The notes below the pieces were generated by a model that was not told the origin of the DNA, searched no databases, and saw only the letters and a program-made list of their open reading frames with translations. A DNA stretch of 64,000 nt from Dendrobium chrysotoxum (taxonomy: Eukaryota > Streptophyta > Magnoliopsida > Asparagales > Orchidaceae). The stretch spans positions 86,431,528-86,495,527 of the forward strand of contig CM034312.1 of NCBI GenBank assembly GCA_019925795.1, written 5' to 3'. This document shows positions 1 through 9,949 of this stretch, in pieces. The position numbers and the translations under genes were made by a program. Numbering within the stretch: position 1 is the first letter of the stretch; the number at the start of each line of letters is the position of its first letter.

Positions 1-874
1 TTAGTCGTTGATATTTGCTTGAATGAAACTAATTTCTGCTGTTTGATGTCTTAGTCCCATTCATTGTAGGTCATAGTTTAGTTCCTTTCTTTGGTGCATT
101 CAGAAAATCCAACATAACTCTAGGATAATATTACATCTCTGCATTATATTATTGACTCTCATGCGTATTTAGACTTTCTTATTCATAGGGTGACATCATA
201 AGACCCGCATTTCCTCCATATTTGTTCCTAGCTTTTCTCACATTGCATTGATATTTGACGTGCTTGTTTTAAAATTCTTTTGGGTGGAATTAGAAGGCAT
301 CTCTTGTCCAGGCAGTGAGGCAGTACAAGTCTTACCGTTAATTTTTGTAATACCCAATCACCCTTGTTGGCTTATTCACATCTCTCTTGTATGCACATTC
401 ATATCACAGGTGGTTGAAGCTAGGAGGGGCTATAAAATTTGAGAAAAATTATGTTATGGTTATGTATAATATGAAAGTTTTATCCTAAACTTTTTTGATA
501 ATTATAGAGGCTTTGCCACCTCTAAATTGAGGTAAAAAGCCCTTTTGCCGTATCTGACTTGGAATCTCAGTTCTACATTGAGAAATTATAGACCCTTAAT
601 TCTATGGCAAGCCCTTTCATTCCCTCTCTTACACCAAATCTTAGCTTTGGCATTGATAATGATTGGTATAAGGCTTCATTTGGGACAACTTTGGTACTGC
701 TTTCTAAAACGGCTTTCTAGCACAAAATTTTCAAACTCAAGAAATTTTGTACTAAAAAGTTGTTTTAGAAAGCAAGAAGAAAGCCGTCCCAAACGAAGCC
801 TAAATCTAATTTAAAGTGGATATCATGTGAAGGATTAGTTCTGATCTTATCTTCTGTTGTACTTGTGGTTTCAG
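1..874 (+). other. Last intron of the RPL23 gene (partial)
   Basis: The window opens inside the RPL23 gene. I find no upstream RPL23 exon in these bases, so at least 874 bp of the last intron, and possibly unrelated sequence, precede the final exon. The intron ends in a T-rich tract and a TTTCAG acceptor at 869-874. A MITE lies at 672-800. Short reading frames in this stretch show no family resemblance and are left out. The upstream exons, promoter and 5' UTR are outside the window. Confidence 0.7.
672..800. mobile_element. Tourist-like (PIF/Harbinger-type) MITE, 129 bp
   Basis: The ends are inverted copies of GGCTTCRTTTGGGAC followed by an ACTTT/GCTTT stretch. The whole element folds into a near-continuous hairpin with a short loop near 735. 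It is flanked by the 3-bp direct repeat TAA (669-671 and 801-803), the kind of target duplication made by PIF/Harbinger elements. It has no coding capacity. Related termini occur at about 19144, 39108, 59264, 63073 and 63182. It lies inside the last intron of RPL23, so it is transcribed as part of that pre-mRNA. Confidence 0.85.
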
Positions 875-957
875 GTTCTGCTATCACAGGACCCATTGGT
901 AAGGAATGTGCTGATCTGTGGCCAAGGATTGCTAGTGCAGCCAATGCAATCGTGTGA
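875..957 (+). CDS. RPL23: 60S ribosomal protein L23 (uL14), last exon
   Basis: The exon starts after a TTTCAG acceptor and finishes a Gly codon split by the intron (phase 1). It then encodes 26 residues beginning SAITGPIGKECADLW and ending ASAANAIV before TGA at 955-957. This is the conserved C-terminus of eukaryotic cytosolic ribosomal protein L23 (uL14), which lies on the interface side of the large subunit. The rest of the roughly 140-residue protein is upstream of the window. No stop or frameshift is seen in the exon, so this looks like the tail of a working housekeeping gene. A processed copy is unlikely because the splice acceptor is present. Confidence 0.93.
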
Positions 958-1140
958 CAAACTGATGCTGTCTACTAGGAATAAATTTTGATCAAAGTTT
1001 GTTATTACCTTCACTGATGTGATGTATGTTGTCAATGGCCATTCTGCTTTCATTTGCTTCCAGTTTTCTTGCCCATATACTGAGTTGCTACCTCTGTCAT
1101 TACTGTGGAACCTAAATTAGCTTTGAAATAAGAAGCTTTG
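958..1140 (+). other. RPL23 3' UTR (approximate)
   Basis: This stretch follows the RPL23 stop codon. GAATAAAT at about 978-985 is an AATAAA-like polyadenylation signal, and the sequence stays T-rich to about 1140. The true cleavage site cannot be fixed from sequence. No other feature overlaps it. Confidence 0.5.
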
Positions 1141-1687
1141 TGGTTTGCATCTTAAATTAATAGAGTATGGTAGTTGTAAGAAAATTATTATTTGATATTT
1201 TTTTGGAGAATTTATTTCAAATAGAAATTTTGATTTGGTTGATTTTGATAATTTCAATTGTTTTTGTATTTAGTTTTTGATGTTTAATTTTATTTTTTTA
1301 AAATTATCTTTTAAATATTAGAAAAAAAATGGTTTGATTAAAAAATAATTTTAAAATAATAAATCATATTTTTGTTTGAGTTTTTTTTATTAATTAAGCT
1401 TCAGAATTTCTTTCAAAATGGCCAATTTTCGTTAAGGCTAACATTCAAAGAAAACATTGTTGATAGCATTCTCACAAAACGTAGGAAGGTGAAAAATCGA
1501 TCGCAAATCATGAAACAATGGGAACAATATTTTATTAGTTTTATGTGGAATCTAGCTGTGTCGATCAATCGGGTTGTGTTATTGGCTCATATTTTAATTT
1601 TATCAGTCGAGTTCAACAAAGAGCTTGTTGGGGGGTCATAGAGGGCAATGTGCGAAGGGCTTGAAATTTTTTTCCTATTCGTAATGC
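1141..1687. other. AT-rich intergenic stretch
   Basis: Low-complexity T/A-rich DNA downstream of RPL23. I see no gene, clear repeat or RNA here. Short open frames have no recognisable content. Confidence 0.5.
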
Positions 1688-1980
1688 TATAAATTTAACG
1701 TCGAGATATAATTAAAATATTATAAATATAATTAAATAATTAGAAAAAATATTTAAACTATTCAATATGTATAACCTTTTAATGTAATCAATGTCTAATA
1801 AGTTAACTATATTGCATAATAGTTTAATAATACTTCAGATAACATATAATATATAAATTAAATACATATGTTAAAAAAAATCTCATTCTAATATAAAATA
1901 TCAAAATATATTATTATATTTTGATAAAAATTTTTATTTTTATTTTTATTTTCCTACGACATGGCAAGGAAAAAACAAAA

Positions 1981-2145
1981 GGCCATCCACGAGTGTGCTC
2001 AATGTCAGCATTGGCTGCTAACAAATTTCATTAAAAATAATCCCACTAATTAATGCTGTAAATAATTATTTTGGTAATTATAGTTTGCTATTTTTGAAAT
2101 ATTATACAGAACTATGCCATTTCGCTAATTATAATGTTCGAAATA
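1981..2145. repeat. U block, copy 1 (promoter-like conserved block)
   Basis: Contains the words CATCCACGAG, GTCAGCATTGGCTGCTA, TTTGAAATATTATACAGAAC and ATTTCGCTAATTATAATG. These recur in the same order at about 20470, 21975, 40490, 44318, 56097, 62028 and 62268. It is followed by an AATCGCCAAACATAAAAATC segment and the P block. Function unknown. Confidence 0.75.
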
Positions 2146-2273
2146 ATTCCACTAATCGCCAGGCCCACCCTCAACTTTGCATTCGTCAAATAATCGCCAA
2201 ACATAAAAATCGCGGATGAGGCTTAGTTAACCCGCACTTATCGATCCCATGGGCTCAGCCCATGAACAGTGTA

Positions 2274-2324
2274 GAAAGACCTGGTCCATGCAATAGTTTT
2301 TCCGGGCAGCCCGTGGGCTCCACG
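2274..2324 (+). repeat. P block, copy 1
   Basis: About 50 bp built from GAAAGACC, GGTCCATGCAAT, TTTTTCCGGGCAGC and CGTGGGCTCCACG. A TATAAAA box follows at 2344-2350, so block plus TATA looks like a core promoter on the plus strand. Seven copies occur in the window. No open gene follows this copy. Confidence 0.75.
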
Positions 2325-2690
2325 ACTGCAAAATCTCCCCGTTATAAAAGCAGCGGAGTAAGCAGTTTCGCGAGCAGGGGATGAGAGGATTATATGGTGA
2401 GCAGGAGCGGGGAGATGAGATGTATCGGTGGTGGTTGCTGTGGGTTGATGGGGCGTATGGAAGAGTTAGGTGATGTGGTGGAAACCGAGACAAGATCTTG
2501 GGGAGTTCAAGTTCGGTTGCAGTGGTGAACGCTGTGGAGGAGGGGATTAGATCGTGAGAAGAATGAAGATTTGAGCCATGGGAAACAGGCATGACTGAAG
2601 GCTTTGAGATGGTGGCATGTTGGTGATCTTTTGTAGCGGAGATGATAAGGTGATTTCATTTGAGTTGATTTAGTGCGTACGAGGTTTATT
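2325..2690 (-). pseudogene. Copia-derived segment, duplicate of 16230-16540
   Basis: On the minus strand this is a Ser/Thr/Pro/His-rich open stretch (2592-2227) that matches the segment after the pre-integrase domain in the copia pseudogene at 16230-16540. No catalytic motif is visible. By position it could be a spacer within the copia polyprotein, but that is an inference. Similarity to the 16-kb copy breaks at about 2690. Confidence 0.55.
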
Positions 2691-3385
2691 AAGCAAGCTG
2701 TGGTAAGGGAAGTATCAACACAGTAGCTTCTTCTACTCCACCTATGGTTCACCAACAGTCACCAGCTTTCCTCTACTTGCTGAGAATTCTTTGAGGAACT
2801 GAGGAAGATATGTTTCTTGAATCTTTCTTGTTGTTTTCTTCTACAAACAGCAGCAACCTGTTGTCTTCTTCCCCAACAACAACAACAGCTTCTTGTTCTT
2901 AACCTAGCCCCCTTTATAACTGCATCTCAGCTGTGAAATCCTTCTCTGCACGGATCGAGAGAAGAGAACATTGCCTGGATCGGAGCTCTGCTTCTCCTTC
3001 GCCTGGATCGAGAGCCACCACCTGCTGGACCGAGAGCCAACAGGTCTCTTAAAGCCTACCCAAACCGAGAGCTTCCTAGCTCGCCCGACTGCCTCCTGCA
3101 ATTAGTCTTCACTCGCGAGCACCCCCTGCACATCTAGCACCCGTCGCTGCTCGCGACACCCGTGCGACCCGTCTCTGCTCGCGACATCGCCAGCCTGACC
3201 GGCCCACGCGATCCGCCAGCGCCTTGATGATCCGTGGGAGTTTTTCTTGCACTCGACCTCGACCCGCCTGCGTCTCCTTCACGCGCGAGTGTCCCTTCTC
3301 CGACCTATCCGCCACCCGCATATTTATCCCGCGTGCGCTGCTGCGATCGCGCTGCTGCGATCGAGCACCCGCACTGCTCCCGTGC
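2691..3385 (-). other. GC-rich internal region of a copia-type element
   Basis: Lies downstream (minus strand) of the LTR and primer-binding site at 4474-4767, split from them by the foldback element. It is unusually GC-rich against its surroundings. It has local duplications: GCTGCTCGCGACA-like words twice at 3145-3190, GCTGCGATCG twice at 3339-3364, and CCGAGAGC/TCGAGAGCC several times at 2955-3075. Open frames up to about 101 residues on the minus strand are Arg/Ser/Gly-rich with no recognised domain. I read it as a non-coding leader rather than a gene. Confidence 0.45.
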
Positions 3386-4320
3386 GAGGAAATTTTAAGA
3401 AGAAGCATAATCAAAATTTAAATTATTTAAAGTAGCATAATTTTTAAAAAAATTTAAAAAGCTAGCCAACTATTTGGCTATTTCTAAAAATATCAAACTA
3501 TTTGACGAATTCTATAGAATTAGCCAAACTATTTTGCTAGTTCTTAATACCCCAAACAGTTTGTATAAAATTAATTGTATTTGTATATTTTGTTAAATTA
3601 AAATATTTGTAAATTAATGAATGAATAATTTAAAATAATTATATATATAATTTGTTATATTTTTAACTAAATTGTTAAAATCTTATTTTAATATGTGCTT
3701 GCTGTGGACATTGGATTCCCCTATAAAAAATAATTAATATGTACTTGGTTTGGACATTAAATTCCTCTGTTCATAAATCTCATTCAGAGCATGGAATCTT
3801 TATATTGTTTCGTTCATTGTGGAATCTTTATATTGTTTCGTTCATTGTGCATTAACATGTCATGCAGCTTGCAATAGCTTATCCCAATAGATTGCAAGTT
3901 GTAAGGTCAATTCATGTCCTATTATATTTTTTGGCTGCAAGTGATGCTTGTTAGTATACATTAAAATAAGATTTTAATGATTTAATTAAAAATATAACAA
4001 ATTATATACACAATTAGTTTAAATTATTTATTCATTAATTTATAAGTAGTTTAATTTAACAAAATATACAAATACAACTAGTTTATACAAACTGTTTGGG
4101 GTATTAAGAACTAGCCAAACAATTCGGCTAATTCTGTTTGGCTAATTCTATAGAATTTGCCAAATAGTTTGGCGTTTTTAGAATTAGTCAAACAGTTTGA
4201 CTAATTCTATAGAAATAGCATTAGTCAAACTGTTTGACTAGTTTGTTTCTTTTTAAAAATTTTAAAAATTATGCTCCATATAATTTAAATTTTGGCCATG
4301 CTGCTTCTTAAAATTTGCTC
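3386..4320. mobile_element. Foldback element with ~300-360-bp inverted arms
   Basis: The left arm (3386-3694) and right arm (3958-4320) are inverted copies over their whole length, with outer termini resembling GAGSAAATTTTAAGAAG. The loop (3695-3957) contains a perfect 27-28-bp direct repeat (TGGAATCTTTATATTGTTTC and following, at about 3801-3855). The arms carry short palindromes such as AGTCAAACAGTTTGACT. No transposase is present. It interrupts the GC-rich copia leader. I see no certain target duplication. Confidence 0.75.
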
Positions 4321-4473
4321 GCTCCCGTGCCCACTCCAACCTGTACGCTTCCACCCGTGTCCTATCCTTCACGTGATCCGCATACCGATGCCTACGACCC
4401 CACCTTGTCCTGCTTCCGCTTCTTTCTTGATTACAAGAAATACACTCCTCCTTCCCCCCATCATCTCCACTAA

Positions 4474-4485
4474 GCTCTGATACTA
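4474..4485 (-). promoter_or_regulatory. Copia primer-binding site (initiator tRNA-Met type)
   Basis: The minus strand reads TAGTATCAGAGC, one base from the plant copia primer-binding site TGGTATCAGAGC. It sits 5 bp inside the LTR end at 4491. That spacing fixes the orientation of this element as minus. Confidence 0.75.
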
Positions 4486-4490
4486 ATTAT

Positions 4491-4767
4491 TGTGAATTCT
4501 TGAAGGAAAATAAGCTGCTTGAATGATTGCACTGCAAGAGATATGGAGAAGGGATAGCACTCCCAGATTTTGGCAGAACTAAATCTTATTTTTGAGTCAA
4601 AACTTATTACATTTGGTATATTTGTTTATATCCTAAAAAGCAAAAAAAAAAAAAAAAAAAAAAAAACTTGTAGCTAATATAACGCTACACAAGAAAACAA
4701 AGATGTCTCAAACAAGAACAATCAAAGGAAACAAATAATGTAATTAAAATTGAACCAAATGCTAACA
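4491..4767 (-). mobile_element. 277-bp copia-type 5' LTR
   Basis: On the minus strand it starts TGTTAGCATTTGG and ends GAATTCACA, so it has canonical TG...CA ends, and the primer-binding site follows directly. It holds a poly-A/poly-T tract (about 4644-4667) that differs by 7 bp from the unit 2 copy. I cannot find a matching 3' LTR to the left, so the element is incomplete or rearranged. The LINE begins just to the right. Confidence 0.7.
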
Positions 4768-4929
4768 TAGTTTCTACTATGTTGAATCAGAATGAGATTA
4801 CTGATCGCTTGTGATGAGTGAGAAAGTGTTTAGGGTTTTTTGAAAACCCTTGTAGATTTTTCTCATTCGATCTGCTTCTTTTCTGCTTGTCTTTTGTGCG
4901 ATCTATTTTTCTTCTTCTAGTTGTTCTAT

Positions 4930-5780
4930 ATGGATCTCTTGAAAGATTTTCCACCATTATCCTCGGCTAAGGCCTTGGATCCCTTATTCGGGATTCCTCC
5001 GAGCACTACGAAAGCGTGGAATGACTTATTGACCTCTTGTCAATCTTCCCCCAAATCTTTTCAGTTTCCTTTGTTACCCCGTTCGATAATCTTGCTCTTT
5101 TCTCAGAAGAGGATGTTTTGGCTACCTCGAAAAAATGGGGTTTGACACTAGTATGGTATTCCTTGGGTAAGAGACCTTATTTTGAAGCTTTACAGTCAAT
5201 TATGCTTAAGTCCTGGAAGCTAAAAGGTAATCTTACTCTTCTTGCTTTAAGTGAGATTTTTTTCTTGATGAAATTTCTTGCCCTGAGGATTATTATTTAG
5301 TTTGGTCTAGAGGACCTTGGATTTTTTTTGAAAACCTTTTATTATCCAACTTTGGTCTCCCTTGTTACATCCTCAACATGAAGAATTTGGTTCAATACCT
5401 CTCTGGATTAAGCTTCTTGATTTACCTTTGGATTTTTGGACTCCTGAAGGCATTTCTAAGGTTATTAGTCTTGTTGGATTTCCTATTGCTGTAGATGCTT
5501 TAACAAGGGACCAAGTTAGACTAACATTTATTAGGGTTTGTGTGTTAATTAATAAAGATTTTCCTTTACTTGAGGAAGTAAAAATTGCTGTGGTTGGATC
5601 CTTTTTATTTTTAAAATTAACTATGATTGGAAACCTACACATGTTCTGGGTGTGGTTCAATTGTCCATCCCCCCTCTTTATGTCCGACGAATCCTTAGGA
5701 TCAAAAAGAAAATGTTATTGATGAATCTAATAGAGGGAGAAGCAGGACTAGGATGGTTTGGAAGGTTTCTTCTCGTCCTT
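4930..5780 (+). pseudogene. LINE ORF1 remnant (DUF4283-like, nucleic-acid binding)
   Basis: Starts at ATG 4930 with MDLLKDFPPLSS. A frameshift follows near 5040-5060, and the next frame holds an NLALFSEEDVL stretch. The frame from 5362 carries IPLWIKLLDLPLDFWTPEGI and then SLVGFPIAVDA, which is the central signature of the DUF4283 domain found in plant L1-type ORF1 proteins and related retroelement gag-like proteins. The protein is expected to bind the element's RNA. Stops and at least two frameshifts make it non-functional. Confidence 0.8.
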
Positions 5781-6329
5781 CTAAGTCTTCTTAATCTTTG
5801 AAAGCTGAATACAGAGTTCTACCTATTTGCAGGTTATCTCTCATTCTATTACTATTTCATATTCTAATTTGTAATTTTCTAAACCTATTGGTGTTATAGA
5901 TTCTCGGCAAGAAATTTTTCCTTATGAGCATATTAATTTGAAAGATTCGATCTCCTTTCTAGAAAATACTGTATTAGATAAATTAGAAGTTCTTACTTCT
6001 AGTATGAAAGAAATTCTGCCTAATCTTAATTCTCCTTCAGAAGTATCATCTTCTAATTTATTAGTGAATTCTGCTTCTCTTATGGTTAATTCTCATAAAC
6101 TATCTATTCATGAGGCTTTATTAGAGGGCTCTAATATACAAAATAAGTTTTAGGTTTTATAGAATTTAGAGGATCATATAATGGAATTTCATAAAGATAA
6201 CTCTATTTTAAACTCAAAAGGTAAGGATATTGCTTTGCCGAAAGATATTGCTAATGTGCAACCTGTTCTTAAGGTTCATTTAGCATCAGAAAAGTCTACT
6301 CGATCTAAAAATGCCAAAAAGGCATTAAA

Positions 6330-9300
6330 CACTATTATCAAGAATTAATATTTTTGCCTAATAATATTACTTCTTGAAATGTTAGAGGTTTTCATAATTT
6401 GGATAGAGTTAATGCTTGCAAAAATATTGTTAAAATGTTTGATGTTAATTTCTTTTGTATTCTTGAAGCTAAGATTAAATTGAATCAGGTTAAAGATCCT
6501 TGATTTAATATTAAACATAGAATTTTTCAACAAGAAGCAGACTGTCATAATTTTAATTTCTCCTCTCCATGAAGAATTTGGCTGAAATGGGATGCTTCTT
6601 GTATTTCTTTTAATAACATTATTTCTACAAATCAATTTATTCATGGCACTATTAAATTTGGTTATGTAGCTTCGATTTTTATTACTGTTATTTATGCCTT
6701 AAATTTAGTTGTTAATAGAATTACTATTTGGCAAGATATTCTTAATTTAGCTTGTAATATCACTACCCTTTGGATTTTATTAGGAGATTTTAATTGTAGT
6801 AGACTTATTAATGAAAAATTGAGGGTTAATCCTCTCCCTTGTGCTAAATTATGATATTTTAATAATTTTATTTTTAATACTAGTTTACATGATCTTTCTT
6901 CTTTTGGTAATTTTTTTATGTGGTTTAATCAATAAGTGGATACTCCTATTCATATTAAGTGCGATAAGATTTTGGTTAATTGTCATTGGTTGGATGCTTT
7001 TCCTTACTCTTACTATCATGTGGATAGTCCTATGTATTCAAATCATTCTCTTCTTATTGCTTGCAATAAAAGTTTGAATTACTGCAAGAATAGATTTCAT
7101 TTTATGAATTTTTGGTGTAAAAAGCTAAAATTTTGGGATTTACTTATTGATATTTTTGCAAAGACTTATGTTGGAAATCTTATTAATAATGATAAATTGC
7201 GTAATCTCAAATATTTGATCAAAGGAAAGTTTTGTGCTTCTTTTAAAGTTGTTTCCAAAAATATTGATACTCTTCAAAAGCAACAACAAGATTTAATTAA
7301 GAAGATTTAAGAGAATCCTTTGGATTATGATCTTAATTTGACTCTTAAAGATGTTAATGGGATGGTTAGTTTTAATTTATCTTTATGGTCTTCTTGGATC
7401 ATTCAAAGAGTTAAATCTAATTGGCTTATTTATGGAGAAGATGACTTGGGTTTTCTTTATTCTAAAATTCATTATAGACAAAAAAAGAATAAGATTCATG
7501 TCATTCATACTGCTAATGGCTTTTTTGCTTATTATAAAGGTATTTCTGAGGCTTTTGTAAATTATTTTAAGAAATTTTGAAATTCTACAAAATTGGTTTT
7601 AGCCTCTTTTTTTATCATTCCGGTTGGTAAAAGTGTTACTGATGTCCTGATGGCTTCTCTCATTGCTCCAATTATTTTTGAGGAGATTAAAAGGTGATTT
7701 TTTTTGTCCTTCTTCTACTCCAGGTCCTGATGGTTTTACTTTTAGTTCTTTAAGAAATCATGGTATATTATTGGATCTTGTTTTTATAAAGTAGTTATTC
7801 ATTTCTTTAAATCGGGTTATATGCCTAAGGCTGCTAAAGTTATCGCTATTACTCTTATTCCAAAGCATGATATTGCCTCACAAATTTCTGATTATAGGCA
7901 TATATCTTTATGTAATGTCTTTTATATAACTATGGCAAAAATTTTGGCTAATAGGATGCAGGATGTTATGCCTTTTATTATTCATTCTACTCAATTCAGT
8001 TTTATTAAAAAGAGAATTTTTATGGATAATATTATTCTTTCTTCTGAATTATTAAGAGAATTTAACTCTTCAGGTAAAGATAAGTTCTTTTGCTCTAAAT
8101 TGGATATTCATAAAGCTTTTGATGTTGTATCTATATAGTTTCTTTTTAATAAATTGGCTCAAAAAGATTTTCCTTAGATATTTTTTCTTGGATTAAAGAT
8201 TGTATTGATGATATTTTTTTCTTTATTGTGCTTAATGGTTCTTTTAATGGTTTCTTTAGTTCTTCTTTGGGCCTTCGTCAAGGTTATCCTCTTTCTCCTT
8301 ATCTTTTCTACATTATTATGGATGCTTTATTTAATCTTTTAGAAGACAAGTCACAATCTATAAATTTTTAGGGGATTAATGCTAGAGAGAGTTCAGTCTC
8401 TCATTTATTATATGTAGATGATGTTTTTATTTTTGGCAAAGCTTCTCTCAATAATGCTGAAATATTAAAAGACATTTTGGATTATTTTTCTAAGGCTTCA
8501 AGTTTCTTTGTTAATCGCACTAAGAGCTCTATCATTTTCTCTAAAGGCTATTCTATATCGAAGGAAATTGGTCAGCTGTTGGGTATTCCTGTTTCTCAAA
8601 ATTCTATGAAGTATTTAGGGCTGCCTATTTCTTGTAAGAGGCTTACTCTGTTGGATTTTCAATCTTTACTTAATAAAATTTTGGCTCTTCTTATTGGATG
8701 GAAAGCTAAAGTATTATCTTTTATTGGAAGGATCCAATTTCTTAATTTTACTATTTTTAATATCATTTCTTATTGAATTAGAGGACTTCCTTTGCCGAAA
8801 ACTTGTTTTAATTTTATTAACAAAGTTTGTTCTAATTTCCTCTTATATGGTGATGCTTCTATTAGGAAAATTCATATTATTACTTGGAAAGAGGTTTGTA
8901 AGCCTAAAAGTGTTGGTGGTCTTGATATTTTGGATCCTAATGCTCTTCATTTTGCTTACGGTTACTCTCTTATTTGGCATATTATTAGTGGTAATGGCCT
9001 TTTAGTTGTTTGGGTAAAACATAAATATATCTCTTATTGAAAACCTTATTCTCATAAGGATTCTAAGTTTTGGAAGGATCTCTATATCATAGTCAGAGGC
9101 ATTAAAGGTAAAATTTTGTTTAATATTTCCACTAATTTTTCTTTATCTTTATATTGAGATCCTTGGTTAGATGGGAGAGCTCTTCATGAACTAATCTCTA
9201 TTATCCCTGAGAATTCAATTAATTCTTGTACTGTTAGTGATTGGATTTCTAATGATAAATGGATGATTCCTGTTCATATCCCTAATAATATTATCATGGC

Positions 9301-9885
9301 TGTTTCAGCTATATCGATTAAGAATCAGGATATGTCTAATATTTCTTGAGATGGTAAGTAGTATCCTACTTATAGGATTTTTTATAACACTTTTTATAAT
9401 AATCTTCCAAGAGTTGAATGGTTTTCTTATATTTAGCATAAAAGATATACTTTAAGATTTTTTTGCTTTGCTTGGATGACCTTGTTAAAAGAGTTAAAAA
9501 TGATAAATTTATTGGCTAAAAGGAAATTGAATGTTCCTTTAACTTGTACCCTTTGTTTTAAAGTTGAGAAAGTCATAATCATCTATTCTTCGAATATGAT
9601 TCTTCTTTTAGGATTATTTCTAAATTGGTGTCTGGGTTGATTTATTTCATGCTCAAGACTAATTTAATCCAAATCCGTAAATTTATTTGGGATTCAAACT
9701 AGTTTTTGGATGCTAAATACTTATTTTTTCTTTATACTTGTTGTTCTATTTATTTTATTTGAAAATAAAGGAATAGTAGGAATTTTGATAATAATTTTTG
9801 TTGTTCTAGCTCTATCTGTAAGAATATCAAGTTTGCTATTAGGGCTAAAGTTGCTAATTGAATTTCTTTTTACAAAATCCTTGTA
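6330..9885 (+). pseudogene. LINE ORF2 remnant (endonuclease, reverse transcriptase)
   Basis: Order of motifs: NVRGFHNLDR (endonuclease start, 6378 onward), FFCILEAK, WILLGDFNC (about 6772-6800), KCDKILVN, then GPDGFTF (7725-7745), LIPKHD with DYRHISLCNV (7855-7920), GLRQGYPLSPYLF (8270-8310), LLYVDD (about 8408-8425, the catalytic aspartates), MKYLGLPI, GWKAKVLSFIGR and a final DPWLDG/CTLC region. This is the standard plant L1 ORF2 layout. About a dozen in-frame stops, many at positions normally Trp (for example 6375, 6501, 6570, 8774, 9038, 9155, 9347, 9434), plus frameshifts near 7700 and 8180, make it a pseudogene. Confidence 0.88.
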
Positions 9886-9949
9886 TGCTTGTTGTGGATC
9901 TGGTGACGTGGTGTCGTACTATGGGTTACCCACTACTTTGTACAGGTAG

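Larger units (their letters stand above)
4829..9890 (+). mobile_element. L1-type LINE, full-length-like but dead
   Basis: About 5 kb non-LTR retrotransposon in sense orientation with ORF1 (DUF4283-like), then ORF2 (endonuclease, reverse transcriptase, zinc-knuckle-like end). A short CT-rich leader precedes ORF1. Many in-frame stops break both ORFs. I see no clear poly-A tail; the 3' end near 9890 is set by the end of recognisable coding similarity. The copy in unit 2 shares all stops that I checked. Confidence 0.88.

Noticed and set aside
3109..3435. Small Arg/Ser/Ala-rich open frames on both strands
   Set aside because: They overlap on opposite strands in GC-rich retroelement leader with no domain resemblance. 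GC content alone keeps the frames open.
5373..5660. 95-residue minus-strand open frame in LINE ORF1
   Set aside because: Antisense shadow of the DUF4283-like coding region.
6330..9885. A variant genetic code reading TGA as Trp in the LINE
   Set aside because: Many Trp codons in the same ORF are still TGG, some replaced positions are TAG, and frameshifts are present. Ordinary decay explains it.
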